A stretch of DNA of 64,000 bases from Bradyrhizobium sp. cir1 (GTDB lineage Bacteria > Pseudomonadota > Alphaproteobacteria > Rhizobiales > Xanthobacteraceae). The stretch spans positions 620,001-684,000 of the forward strand of contig NZ_JACIHE010000001.1 in assembly GCF_014198245.1 (NCBI RefSeq), written 5' to 3'. This document shows, in pieces, positions 20,014 through 29,036 of this stretch. The notes below the pieces were generated by a model, which worked only from the letters and a program-made list of their open reading frames with translations, was not told the DNA's origin and ran no database searches. How positions within the stretch are numbered: position 1 is the first letter of the stretch; every line of letters starts with the position of its first letter. A program made the translations under genes and the position numbers.

Positions 20014-21309
20014 TCAATTTGACGATCCGGCGGTCGCCAGCCGTTTGGCCAGGAACCCGTCGATGGCCTGCGCCATCGAGCCAACAGCCTTGGACCGCCA
20101 GCCCTCGGAGACCAGGTGCTCGAGGTCGCCCTTGTTGGAGACATAGCCGATCTCGACCAGCACCGAGGGCACGTCGGGCGCCTTCAACACCCGGAAACCG
20201 GCCGACTTCAGCGGATGCTTGTGCATTCGCACCGTCGACTTCATTTCGCCCATCAGCACATGGGCAAAACGATTTGAAAACGTGCGGGTTTCCCGCTGCG
20301 TCAGGTCGATCAGGATGTCGGCGACATCGGTCGGCTCCTCCGCGAGGTTGAAGCCGGCGATCGCGTCCGCGCGGTTTTCGGCGTCCGCCAGGCGTTGAGC
20401 CTCGGCGTCGGAGGCCTTGTCCGACAGCGTATAGATGGTGGCGCCCTGCGCGTCGCCCTCGGCTCGCGGCAGCGCATCGGCATGGATCGAGACGAACAAC
20501 GCGGCCTTGAGGTTGCGGGCGACTTTGACCCGGTCATTGAGGGCGACGAAAGTGTCGTCGTCCCGCGTCATCACCACGCGATACTTGCCGGCCTTGTCCA
20601 GCCGGTCGCGCAGCGCCCGGGCAAATGCCAGCACCAGGTTCTTCTCGCTCTCGCCGCTCGACTGCGTGCCGTTGTCGATACCGCCATGGCCGGGGTCGAT
20701 CACGACGACCGGCCGGCCGTCGGCCTTCTGCTGCGCCGTTTCCGGGGCCGCCGCGGCGGGAGCGGTTGCAGGCGGCGCGTCGGCGACCGCAGGCCGCAGC
20801 TCGGGGCGGTTCTCCGGGGCGAGCGACTGTACGAAGGCGGCGCGGTCAACCTCCTCCAATTCCAGCACGAGCCGGGCGGGCTGGCCATTGGCCGCCTCGA
20901 CCACATAGGAATTGGCGATCTTGGCCGGCCCGGTCAGATCGAACACGATTCGCGAACCGCCGGGCATGACGAGCCCGTAGCGGAAGGCCTTGACCAGGCC
21001 CCGTCCCGCCGCGCCGGTCCCCGCGGGGAGCTGAAAATTAACCTGCGGGACGTCCACCACCACCCGGTAGGGGTCGGCGAGCGTCACGGCGCGGAAGGTC
21101 ACGGTCTGGTCGATGTCGAGGATGAAGCGGGTCTGCTTGCCATCGCCAGCCAGCCGGGCGGCCGAGGCGATTGGAAAATTCGACGCAGCAACAGAGGGTT
21201 GCGGCCGACTCTCAGCTGCGCTCAGACGCGAGGAATCGGCACATGGCAATGCTGCAGCGCACAACAGCGCGCATCCCAGCAAGACCCTTTGTTTTGCGCG
21301 GCTCGCCAC
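20014..21309 (-). CDS. amiC: N-acetylmuramoyl-L-alanine amidase, AMIN plus Amidase_3
   Basis: 431 residues from GTG 21309, with GGAGGCACGG about ten bases before it. A signal peptide (cleavage near residue 28) precedes an AMIN domain (about 50-150, QTRFILDIDQTVTFRAVTLA), a Pro/Ala linker and the zinc Amidase_3 domain. Zinc and catalytic positions are visible: VVVIDPGHGG (His), the Glu of SEKNLVLAFA, VSIHADA (His) and SVLVEIGYVSN (catalytic Glu). It cleaves the amide between MurNAc and the stem peptide, mainly at septa; AMIN domains target peptidoglycan or the division site. Divergent from rne across a 701-base gap. Confidence 0.95.
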   Translation of the reverse strand: MASRAKQRVLLGCALLCAAALPCADSSRLSAAESRPQPSVAASNFPIASAARLAGDGKQTRFILDIDQTVTFRAVTLADPYRVVVDVPQVNFQLPAGTGAAGRGLVKAFRYGLVMPGGSRIVFDLTGPAKIANSYVVEAANGQPARLVLELEEVDRAAFVQSLAPENRPELRPAVADAPPATAPAAAAPETAQQKADGRPVVVIDPGHGGIDNGTQSSGESEKNLVLAFARALRDRLDKAGKYRVVMTRDDDTFVALNDRVKVARNLKAALFVSIHADALPRAEGDAQGATIYTLSDKASDAEAQRLADAENRADAIAGFNLAEEPTDVADILIDLTQRETRTFSNRFAHVLMGEMKSTVRMHKHPLKSAGFRVLKAPDVPSVLVEIGYVSNKGDLEHLVSEGWRSKAVGSMAQAIDGFLAKRLATAGSSN

Positions 21310-22010
21310 CGATTCCGTGCCTCCGAGCAGCTTGTTTAACGCAATAGAACCACAGGGTTAATCGATCCTTAATGACGGATTCGCGAAACTCGCTGACTGT
21401 GACCGCCGTGCGACGCTCCCTTGCACCGATGGTCCATTCCTCGTATGTACGGAATGCTGACGGCCGATATTTCCGGTTGTGTCGCATTCAGCCTCCCGGT
21501 GCAGCGCCGGAGCTCCCAAGGTTTGGGAATTCCAGCGTTTTCCGATCCCCTCTAAGACCAGCGCGGTGCGCGGCAGTGAGGCGGAGCGGGTCAAGCCCCG
21601 GCGGCGGACGGTTCCCGGTTACCACGTTTCCGGGACGGTTCTGACAGCGACGTAACCCATTACCCGGTCCCTTGATCCCAAGGGGACGGTTCGTGACCCC
21701 CAAGGCGAGCGCGCTCGCGCCATGCCTGGCCAGCAGCAACTGATTGAGGGGCGGCTCCGCCGCCCAATGTTTCATACGGGCCGACGCTTGATGCGCCAGA
21801 CTGTGCCGACGAACTCTGAAGGACCATTCGCGACGCTGCGGAGTGACAATCCCGCGCGCCGCCTTGGTCCTGAAGCTTCCGGTTCGGCAAGGCGCGAGAG
21901 ACGGCGTTTCGGCCTTCCCCTCACCCCCGAATCAGGTGGACCGTCGCGTCACCCGGCAGCGCAGATTGCGCCCACGGTCGATCGCGCCCGCCGCCGCCAA
22001 GAGTTAAGAC
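21310..22010 (+). promoter_or_regulatory. Long divergent intergenic region and probable rne leader
   Basis: 701 bases with no convincing gene between the amidase start and the rne start. The right half is rich in short perfect stems, for example GGCGGC TCC GCCGCC near 21752, GCGAGCGCGCTCGC near 21704 and CCCTTG/CAAGGG near 21669-21684. Long structured leaders that mediate feedback by RNase E are established for E. coli rne; whether this leader does the same is inference. The ribosome-binding site before ATG 22011 is weak (AAGAGTTAAGAC). Confidence 0.4.
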
Positions 22011-25000
22011 ATGCCCAACAAGATGTTGATCGATGCCACCCACCCGGAAGAGACCCGGGTCGTCGTGGTCCGCGGCAATCGCGTCGAAGAGTTTGATTTC
22101 GAGACCGCGCAACGAAAGCAACTGCGCGGAAACATCTACCTCGCCAAGGTCACAAGGGTCGAACCCTCGCTCCAGGCCGCCTTCGTCGAATATGGCGGCA
22201 ACCGCCACGGCTTCCTCGCCTTCAGCGAAATCCATCCCGACTACTACCAGATCCCGGTCGCCGACCGGCAGGCGCTGATCGAGGCCGAGGAACAGGCTCA
22301 TCGCGAGGCCGAGGAAGAGAGCGAGAACCGCTCCCACGGCCGCCGCCGCTCGCGCCACCGCAACGCCCGCCGTCGCGGTCATGGCGAGCGCGTGCGCAGC
22401 GAGATCGTCGAGGGTCTCGACGCCGGCGCCGATCCCGCCGCCCAGCCGGTCGAGGGCGCGCCCCAGCCGGAGTACACGGAAGGTGCTCCGCACGAAGGCG
22501 AGCATCTGCACGCCGAGGCGGAGCAGCACGGCGAGCACGTTCACGACGAGCACGAACACGACGATCACGGGCATGACGACCATCACCACGCCCATGATGA
22601 CAACCACCCTCACGATCATGACGACCATGGTCATGACGGCGAACACGATCATCACGATCATGATCATGCCGACGAGACGCCCGCGCCCGTCGCCGCGGTT
22701 GGCGCAGAACCTGTCGTGGCGAGCGAGCCCGCTGCCGAGCCGCAGGAGCCCCAAGCCGTCGAGGCTTACGCCTCCGAAGCGCATGCCTTCGAAGCACATG
22801 CCGAGGCTCTCGCCGAAGCCGTGACGTCGGCCACGGAGCCGGCCGATGCCGTCTACGCCGCCGGCGAGAGCGCTGAAGCGCCGCATGCCGAGGCCGCCCA
22901 GGCCGGCGAAGAAGACGACGAGGACGAGGACGGCGAGGAAGCCGAAGAGGAAGTCGTCGAATCCGTCGGCGGTGACGACGTGCTGGAGGAAGTGCCGGAG
23001 CGCACCTTCCGCCCGCGCCGCCAGTACAAGATCCAGGAAGTCATCAAGCGCCGCCAGGTCATGCTGGTGCAGGTCGTCAAGGAAGAGCGCGGCAACAAGG
23101 GCGCGGCGCTGACGACTTACCTCTCGCTCGCCGGCCGTTACGCCGTGCTGATGCCCAACACCGCGCGTGGCGGCGGCATCAGCCGCAAGATCACCAGCGC
23201 GCAGGATCGTTCTCGTCTCAAGGAGGTCGTGCAGGATCTCGACGTGCCCGAGGGCATGGGCATCATCCTGCGCACCGCAGGTGCCTCGCGCACCAAGCCC
23301 GAGATCAAGCGCGACTTCGAATACCTGATCCGGATGTGGGAGACCGTGCGCGACCTGACGCTGAAGTCGCAGGCCCCGACCCTCGTCTACGAGGAAGGCT
23401 CGCTGATCAAGCGCTCGCTGCGCGATCTCTACAACAAGGAGATCGACGAGATTCAGGTTGCCGGCGAAGGCGGCTACCGCGAAGCGCGCGACTTCATGAA
23501 GATGCTGATGCCCGCCAACGTCAGCGCGGTGAAGCAGTATCGCGACGGCCAGCCGCTGTTCTCGCGCATGGGCGTCGAGAGCCAGCTCGATGCGATGTTC
23601 TCGCCGACGGTGCAGCTGCGCTCCGGCGGCTATGTCGTGATCAACCAGACCGAGGCGCTGGTCTCGATCGACGTCAACTCCGGCCGCTCGACCCGCGAGC
23701 ACCACATCGAGGACACCGCCCTCAAGACCAATCTGGAGGCGGCCGAAGAGGTCGCCCGCCAGCTCCGCCTGCGCGACCTCGCCGGCCTGATCGTCATCGA
23801 CTTCATCGACATGGACGAGAAGCGCAACAACCGTGCGGTCGAGCGCAAGCTGTCCGACTGCCTGCGCCAGGACCGCGCGCGCATCCAGGTCGGCCGCATC
23901 TCGCATTTCGGCCTGCTCGAGATGTCGCGCCAGCGCATCCGCGCCAGCGTGCTCGAGTCTTCGACCGATCCCTGCCCGCATTGCGGCGGCACCGGCCATG
24001 TCCGTTCGGTGTCCTCGGTGGCGCTGCAGCTGCTGCGCGGCCTCGAAGAGATCCTGATGAAGGGCGCGACCCACAATCTCGTGGTCCGTACCCGCACCGA
24101 CGTCGCGCTCTATGTGCTGAACCACAAGCGCGGTCATCTGCGCGACCTCGAGAACAGCTTCAAGGTCACGCTGTCGATCATCGCCGATCCCAGCGTCAGC
24201 GGCCCGCAGGCCTATCTGATCGACCGCGGCGAGCAGGTGCATACGCTGGAAGCCGCCAAGGCGCTGCTCGCGGCGCAGGCGGCCGCAAGCCCGCCGCCGC
24301 TGGCGGAAGATGCCTATGACGACGAGGAGTTCGATGCGGAGCTGGAATCCGAGATCGAGTCCGAGGAGAGCGAGGGTCTCACTGAGGAGCAGGCTGCCGG
24401 CGAGGCAGCCCCCGAACAGGACGGTCAGCGCCGCAAGCGGCGCCGTCGCCGGCGTGGCCGCGGTGGCCAGCGTGAGGGCGAGCTGCGCGAGGATACCGCG
24501 CCGACCCTGCCCGAGCCGGCGATGGTCGCGGGCGAAGGCGAGGAAGAAGCCGAGTCCGAGCAAGATGGCGAGGAAGGCGAGGAACAGGCAGCCCGTGGCG
24601 AGCAGCAGGGCAGCGGCGAGCGCCGGCGCCGGCGTGGTCGCCGTGGTGGACGCCGCCGTCGCGGCGGTAACGAGGAAGGTCTCGCCGGCTCCATCAGCGA
24701 CGAACTCGCTGCGAGTGCGCCGCCGGAAGCGAGCGATGCGGTTGCCGATTTCGACAGCAATGGCGGTGAGGCTGCGCCCTCGATCGCGCAGGCCGAACAC
24801 GCCGCCGAGCCGCAATTCACTGAACAAGTCATCCAGCCCGAGCCCCGTGCCGAGGTGCCGACGGCGGCACCGGCGCAGCCCGAGCCGGCCGTTGCTGTCG
24901 CGGACGAAGAGCCCGCCGACGACAGGTCCGCGCGGCGCCGCTCCACGGTCCGGGAAAAGGTGAGCTTCCTGCTCAACAGCCCGAGTGAGCCGGCAACCCC

Positions 25001-25133
25001 GGTTGCGGAGGCGCCGCAGCCGGTCGCCCCGCCCGCGCCGGCACCTGAGCCCGCACCGGAAGCGGCCAGCGAGACGCCGGCCGCCCCACGCCGCGCCGGC
25101 TGGTGGTCCCGCCGCTTCGGCGGCGGCGAGTAA
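22011..25133 (+). CDS. rne: Ribonuclease E with His/Asp-rich insertion in the S1 region
   Basis: 1040 residues. The start MPNKMLIDATHPEETRVVVVRGNRVEEFDFE is typical of alphaproteobacterial RNase E. The S1 domain is interrupted from about residue 90 to 330 by a low-complexity insertion: a basic RRRSRHRNARRRGH patch, then a tract at about 161-219 with 24 His among 59 residues mixed with Asp, then Ala/Glu-rich and strongly acidic sequence. S1, 5'-sensor and DNase I-like domains continue (YVVINQTEALVSIDVNSGR carries the magnesium-binding Asp), with the Zn-link CPHCGGTGH near 656. The C-terminal third is disordered, with Arg-rich RNA-binding patches (RRKRRRRRRGRGG) and a short conserved end, the usual degradosome scaffold. 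It initiates mRNA decay and rRNA/tRNA processing. Confidence 0.96.
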   Translation: MPNKMLIDATHPEETRVVVVRGNRVEEFDFETAQRKQLRGNIYLAKVTRVEPSLQAAFVEYGGNRHGFLAFSEIHPDYYQIPVADRQALIEAEEQAHREAEEESENRSHGRRRSRHRNARRRGHGERVRSEIVEGLDAGADPAAQPVEGAPQPEYTEGAPHEGEHLHAEAEQHGEHVHDEHEHDDHGHDDHHHAHDDNHPHDHDDHGHDGEHDHHDHDHADETPAPVAAVGAEPVVASEPAAEPQEPQAVEAYASEAHAFEAHAEALAEAVTSATEPADAVYAAGESAEAPHAEAAQAGEEDDEDEDGEEAEEEVVESVGGDDVLEEVPERTFRPRRQYKIQEVIKRRQVMLVQVVKEERGNKGAALTTYLSLAGRYAVLMPNTARGGGISRKITSAQDRSRLKEVVQDLDVPEGMGIILRTAGASRTKPEIKRDFEYLIRMWETVRDLTLKSQAPTLVYEEGSLIKRSLRDLYNKEIDEIQVAGEGGYREARDFMKMLMPANVSAVKQYRDGQPLFSRMGVESQLDAMFSPTVQLRSGGYVVINQTEALVSIDVNSGRSTREHHIEDTALKTNLEAAEEVARQLRLRDLAGLIVIDFIDMDEKRNNRAVERKLSDCLRQDRARIQVGRISHFGLLEMSRQRIRASVLESSTDPCPHCGGTGHVRSVSSVALQLLRGLEEILMKGATHNLVVRTRTDVALYVLNHKRGHLRDLENSFKVTLSIIADPSVSGPQAYLIDRGEQVHTLEAAKALLAAQAAASPPPLAEDAYDDEEFDAELESEIESEESEGLTEEQAAGEAAPEQDGQRRKRRRRRRGRGGQREGELREDTAPTLPEPAMVAGEGEEEAESEQDGEEGEEQAARGEQQGSGERRRRRGRRGGRRRRGGNEEGLAGSISDELAASAPPEASDAVADFDSNGGEAAPSIAQAEHAAEPQFTEQVIQPEPRAEVPTAAPAQPEPAVAVADEEPADDRSARRRSTVREKVSFLLNSPSEPATPVAEAPQPVAPPAPAPEPAPEAASETPAAPRRAGWWSRRFGGGE

Positions 25134-25150
25134 GCCGGACACAGAACAAA

Positions 25151-25177
25151 AAACGCCCGGCCAAGCCGGGCGTTTTT
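25151..25177. terminator. Bidirectional Rho-independent terminator
   Basis: AAACGCCCGGC (25151-25161) and GCCGGGCGTTT (25165-25175) form a perfect 11-bp stem with a CAA loop, followed by TTTTT. A-rich sequence on the left gives a T-run on the minus strand as well. It sits between the convergent rne and XRE-cupin genes. Confidence 0.92.
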
Positions 25178-25199
25178 CGTTTCAGGACTCGCCGAAGCG

Positions 25200-25880
25200 C
25201 TACGATGGCAGTTCGTCATCACCGAGCGGCGCGACGTCGCGCGCGGCGATCTGGCGGAGCTGATCGTAGAGATCGGGTGCCTCGCTGGTACAGAGGCAGA
25301 CGCCTGTTGCGGAAGGTCCCTCGCCCGCATTGAGGTAGGCGTGGCCCATGGTGCTGTCGAGGTAGATGCCGTCGCCCTCGCCCAAGATCTCCGGCGCGTA
25401 GAACTCGGTGTGGACGGCGACACGTCCGCGCGTCACCACAAAATACTCCTCGCCGCCATGACGCAGCAGCGGGCCGAACTCCTCCAGCGAGCGCGCGCGG
25501 ACCTCGGCCACGATCGGCACCATGCGTTTGCCGATCAAATCGGTGCATTGATAGGTGTAGGTGTAGAACTTGGTGGTGATCACCTGCCCCTGCCCGGCCC
25601 GGCTGATGCTCCGCCGCGCGGTGACCGGCCGCCCCTGCGCGGGCGCCGCGACCGCCGGATTGAACAGCTCGGCGATCTCCATCTTCAGGCCCGAGGTGAG
25701 CTGGAGCAGCTTGTCGTAGGTCAGCGACATCAGGCCGTTCTCGACCTTGGACAGCGTCGAGAGCGCCATTCCGGTCCGCTCCGCCACCTGCTTGAGCGTC
25801 AGGCCGCGCGCCTGGCGGGCTGCCTTGAGGCACTGGCCGAGCTGCGAATTGGCCCCTTCGGGCGTCGTGATCTCGCTCAT
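25200..25880 (-). CDS. XRE family transcriptional regulator with C-terminal cupin
   Basis: 226 residues. The N-terminal helix-turn-helix lies at about 12-65 (LGQCLKAARQARGLTLKQVAERTGMALSTLSKVENGLMSLTYDKLLQLT) and the C-terminal cupin at about 110-215 (RHGGEEYFVVTRGRVAVHTEFY and YLDSTMGHAYLNAGEG). XRE-cupin regulators usually control a neighbouring catabolic or transport operon, with the cupin binding a metabolite. It is divergent from the amidase-FAD enzyme pair, its likely target. A duplicated GATCGGCC sequence lies in the shared 210-base promoter region. Confidence 0.93.
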   Translation of the reverse strand: MSEITTPEGANSQLGQCLKAARQARGLTLKQVAERTGMALSTLSKVENGLMSLTYDKLLQLTSGLKMEIAELFNPAVAAPAQGRPVTARRSISRAGQGQVITTKFYTYTYQCTDLIGKRMVPIVAEVRARSLEEFGPLLRHGGEEYFVVTRGRVAVHTEFYAPEILGEGDGIYLDSTMGHAYLNAGEGPSATGVCLCTSEAPDLYDQLRQIAARDVAPLGDDELPS

Positions 25881-25918
25881 ACTGGAATGCTAGCATGACC
25901 AGGGAAAAATAGTTGATC

Positions 25919-25964
25919 GATCGGCCTAATCTTTTCGACCGATACACTCCAGATCGGCCCTATT
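25919..25964. promoter_or_regulatory. Direct repeat GATCGGCC(C)TA in divergent promoter region
   Basis: GATCGGCCTAAT at 25919-25930 and GATCGGCCCTATT at 25952-25964 are spaced 33 bases apart start to start, about three helical turns, just upstream of the XRE-cupin gene. They could be operator half-sites for autoregulation. Supported by the repeat alone. Confidence 0.3.
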
Positions 25965-26090
25965 TGGTGCCGACTGGGGCAGGCCCAAGCCACCATTGGC
26001 GCACGAAATGGCTCGGTTGACGATTATTGGTGCGTCGCTTCCGCTTTCCGATATGCTAAATCGTTTTCATAATCTGAAAGGGAGCGGGCG

Positions 26091-27587
26091 TTGTCCGAAC
26101 TGTGCGACTCCAGTGCCGTTGAGCTGCGCCGCCTGCTGGCTACGCGGACGATCTCGCCTGTCGAGCTGCTCGACGCCTGCCTGTCGCGCATCGCCACCGT
26201 CAATGGCGCCGTCAACGCCGTCGTGACGCTGGATGAGCCCGGCGCGCGCGCCGCCGCGAAAGAGGCCGAGGCGGCGATCCTGCGCGGCGAGGATCGCGGC
26301 GCACTGCACGGGCTTCCGGTCCTGATCAAGGACACCCAGGACACCGCCGGGATGCGCTCCACCTATGGCAGCCCGCTGCTGCGCGACAACGTGCCGGCCG
26401 CCGATCAGGGCTCGGTCGCTCGCATCCGCGCAGCCGGCGCCATCATCTTCGGGAAGACCAACACGCCGGAATGGGCAGCCGGCGGCAACACCCGCAATCC
26501 CGTGTTCGGCGCCACCGGCAATCCGTTCGATCCCATGCGTTCGGCGGCGGGCTCGTCCGGCGGCTCGGCGGTGGCGCTCGCCTGTGGCATGGCCCCGCTC
26601 GCCTCGGGCTCCGACACCGGCGGCAGCCTGCGCAATCCGGCCGGCTTCTCCGGCATCGTCGGCATGCGTCCGTCCTACGGACTCGTCCCAAGTGAAAAGC
26701 GCATCTTCGGCTGGTCGAGCCTGTCAACCGACGGGCCGATGGCGCGCAACGTCGCCGACACCGCGCTGATGCTGTCGGTGATGGCGAGCGACGATGCCCG
26801 CGATCCGCTCGCCTACACCCTGCCTGGCGAACCGGTGCGCGCGCGCGCCGAGCGCTGGGCCGCGCCGCGCCCCGCCGACCTCGGCAAGCTGCGTCTTGCC
26901 TTCACCGAAGACTTCGGCTTCGCACCGACCGAGCAGGCGATCCGCCGCGTGTTCCGCAATCGCGTCAGCAAGCTCGCGCCGCTGTTCGCCGAAAGCCGTG
27001 AGGCGAGCCCCGACTGCTCTGGCGCGGATGACGCCTTCGCCGTGCTACGCGCCGGCATGTTCCTGGCGACGCATGGCAAGAACTATAAAGAACGCCCCGA
27101 CATGCTCGGTCCGAACGTCCGTGCCAATGTCGAGGAAGGCCTCGGCTACACGCTCGAGGACCACGCCCGCGCCGCAACGACGCAGACGCGGATCTATCGC
27201 GCCTACCAGACCTTCTTCGCCAATTGCGACGTGCTGGTCAGCCCGACCATCACGCTCAGCCCGCGGCCGTGGTCGGAGCTCTATCCCGCCGAGATCGACG
27301 GCGTGCCGACCAAATCCTATTTCCACTGGCTCGCGCTCGCTTATGCCGTGACGCTCGCGGGGCATCCCGCGATCAGCATTCCGCTCGGTCTCGATGAGGC
27401 CGGCCTGCCGTTCGGCCTGCAGATCGTCGGCCCGCGCGGCGGCGATGCCATCGTGCTTTCGGTCGCCGCAAGCATCGAGGCGGCGTTCGCGAACGATGCG
27501 CAATTGTGCCGGCCCGTGCCCGACCTCGCGCGGCTCGCCGCGGCGCCGCCGCTGTCGGCCGCGCCCGATTTTCTCACCTGGGAATGA
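26091..27587 (+). CDS. Amidase signature family enzyme
   Basis: 498 residues from TTG 26091, which has GGGAG about six bases upstream and matches the family's usual first residues. The Ser-cisSer-Lys triad is visible: Lys near 80 in PVLIKDTQDTAG, the GSSGGSA loop near 154-160 and the nucleophile region GSDTGGSLRNPAGFSG near 173-188. It hydrolyses a carboxylic amide to acid plus ammonia; candidates are amino-acid amides or aryl amides. It heads a two-gene unit with the FAD enzyme 27 bases downstream and is divergent from the XRE-cupin regulator. Confidence 0.94.
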   Translation: MSELCDSSAVELRRLLATRTISPVELLDACLSRIATVNGAVNAVVTLDEPGARAAAKEAEAAILRGEDRGALHGLPVLIKDTQDTAGMRSTYGSPLLRDNVPAADQGSVARIRAAGAIIFGKTNTPEWAAGGNTRNPVFGATGNPFDPMRSAAGSSGGSAVALACGMAPLASGSDTGGSLRNPAGFSGIVGMRPSYGLVPSEKRIFGWSSLSTDGPMARNVADTALMLSVMASDDARDPLAYTLPGEPVRARAERWAAPRPADLGKLRLAFTEDFGFAPTEQAIRRVFRNRVSKLAPLFAESREASPDCSGADDAFAVLRAGMFLATHGKNYKERPDMLGPNVRANVEEGLGYTLEDHARAATTQTRIYRAYQTFFANCDVLVSPTITLSPRPWSELYPAEIDGVPTKSYFHWLALAYAVTLAGHPAISIPLGLDEAGLPFGLQIVGPRGGDAIVLSVAASIEAAFANDAQLCRPVPDLARLAAAPPLSAAPDFLTWE

Positions 27588-27614
27588 CCCGGGACTGACA
27601 GGAGACTTCTTCCG

Positions 27615-28847
27615 ATGCAAAGCGCGATCGTTCTCGGCGGTGGCATGGTCGGTGTGGGTGCGGCGCTGCATCTGCAGCGGCGCGGCTGGGCCGTCACGCT
27701 GGTCGACCGCAGGGAGCCGGGCCGCGAGACCAGCTACGGCAATGCCGGCATGATCCAGGCCGAAGCGGTTCGTCCCTATCCGATGCCGCGCGATCTTGCC
27801 TCGCTCGTAAAGATCGCAACCGGCCGCACCAACGACGTGCGCTACAGCCTGTCCTCGCTCCATCGCCACATCGAGCCGCTACTCCGCTACTGGTGGCATT
27901 CGGCGCCGAAACGGCATCGCGAAGCGATCGTGGGCTGGGCGCGCCTGATCGGCTACGCCACGAGCGAGCACGACGTCCTCATTCGCGAGGCCCACGCCGA
28001 CAATCTGATCCGCCGCGCCGGCTACCGCGCGCTGTACCGCGATGCCGCCGCCCTGGAGCACTCGATCAAGGACGCGGAACAAGACCAGCGCGAATTCGGT
28101 GTGAACTTTCGCGTGTTGTCAGGCAGCGAATTGACAAAGGCCGAGCCGATCCTGCGCGACGATCTGCCCGGCGCGATCCATTGGCTCGACACCTGGACCG
28201 TGTCCGATCCGGGCGCGCTGGTCACGGCCTATGCCGAGCTGTTCGTGCGTCTCGGCGGCAGGATCGTGCTGGGTGATGCGCAGTCGCTACGGCAGACCGC
28301 GAGCGGCTGGTCGGTCGACACCGATCAGGGGCGCATCGATGCCGCCCATGCCGTCGTGACACTCGGGCCGTGGTCACCCGATCTGTTGTACAAGTTCGGC
28401 TATCGCATCCCGCTGGTGCGCAAGCGCGGCTATCACATGCATTACAGCGGCGGCGCCTCGCTCGATCTGCCGTTGGTCGACAAGGGCGGCGGCTACGCCA
28501 TGGGCCCGATGGCCAAGGGCATCCGCATCACCACCGGCGCCGAGCTAACGGGACCGGACGCGCTCGCTACCCCAGTGCAGCTCGCCAGCGCCGAAGCCTC
28601 CGCGCGCGAACTGATCGATCTCGGCAAGCGCGTCGAGCCCGATCCGTGGTTCGGCACCCGCCCCTGCACGCCCGACATGCTGCCGGTGCTCGGACAGGCC
28701 CCGCGCCATCCCGGGCTCTGGATGAATTTCGGTCACGGTCACCAGGGTTTTACGCTGGGGCCTGCGACCGGGCGCCTGCTCGCCGAGATCATGAGCGGCG
28801 AGACGCCGTCGATCGATCCCGCGCCGTACCGGCCGGAGCGGTTCTAA
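27615..28847 (+). CDS. FAD-dependent oxidoreductase, D-amino-acid dehydrogenase (DadA) like
   Basis: 410 residues from ATG 27615 with CAGGAG upstream. The Rossmann FAD motif is at the start (AIVLGGGMVGVGAALHLQRRG) and a DAO-fold C-terminus ends with the second FAD segment (MNFGHGHQGFTLGPATGRLLAEI). It should oxidatively deaminate D- or secondary amino acids, passing electrons to the respiratory chain or oxygen. Following an amidase in one unit suggests a route in which an amide is hydrolysed and the amino acid product oxidised. Confidence 0.93.
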   Translation: MQSAIVLGGGMVGVGAALHLQRRGWAVTLVDRREPGRETSYGNAGMIQAEAVRPYPMPRDLASLVKIATGRTNDVRYSLSSLHRHIEPLLRYWWHSAPKRHREAIVGWARLIGYATSEHDVLIREAHADNLIRRAGYRALYRDAAALEHSIKDAEQDQREFGVNFRVLSGSELTKAEPILRDDLPGAIHWLDTWTVSDPGALVTAYAELFVRLGGRIVLGDAQSLRQTASGWSVDTDQGRIDAAHAVVTLGPWSPDLLYKFGYRIPLVRKRGYHMHYSGGASLDLPLVDKGGGYAMGPMAKGIRITTGAELTGPDALATPVQLASAEASARELIDLGKRVEPDPWFGTRPCTPDMLPVLGQAPRHPGLWMNFGHGHQGFTLGPATGRLLAEIMSGETPSIDPAPYRPERF

Positions 28848-28849
28848 AT

Positions 28850-29008
28850 TCCTCGAAATCACCGAAGGAAGCGGCCGACCATTTTGGCTGGTTCGCGGCC
28901 GTCGACGTTCCGACCTCGAGCGCGAAGACGCGTGCTGCTCTCGACTGGGAGCCCAAAGAAAAAGGGCTGATCGAGGATCTCGACCAGCCCTATTACTTCA
29001 ACGTCTGA
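28850..29008 (+). pseudogene. C-terminal remnant of an SDR-type NAD(P)-dependent oxidoreductase/epimerase
   Basis: Directly after the FAD enzyme stop, the other plus frame reads KEAADHFGWFAAVDVPTSSAKTRAALDWEPKEKGLIEDLDQ and ends PYYFNV-stop. This resembles the extreme C-terminus of NmrA/SDR family proteins, where a His-Phe-Gly-Trp-Phe segment, a Ser-Ser-x-x-Thr motif and a final Tyr-Phe are typical. Only about 50 residues remain; there is no start, no Rossmann motif and no room for the rest of the gene, so this is the tail of a deleted gene. The call rests on motif recall and needs a search. Confidence 0.5.
28963..28991. terminator. Hairpin between FAD enzyme and DctA genes
   Basis: AGGGCTGATCGAG (28963-28975) pairs with CTCGACCAGCCCT (28979-28991), 13 bp with one G-U pair and a three-base loop. 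On the minus strand it is followed by TTTTTC, so it best fits termination of the DctA transcript, although it overlaps the SDR remnant. Confidence 0.5.
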
Positions 29009-29036
29009 CAGCGCAGCTCGCGCTGCCGGATCCGGA

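Noticed and set aside
21921..25142. Thousand-codon minus-strand frame opposite rne
   Set aside because: It is the shadow of the rne reading frame; its repetitive composition mirrors the low-complexity parts of RNase E and it has no recognisable domain.
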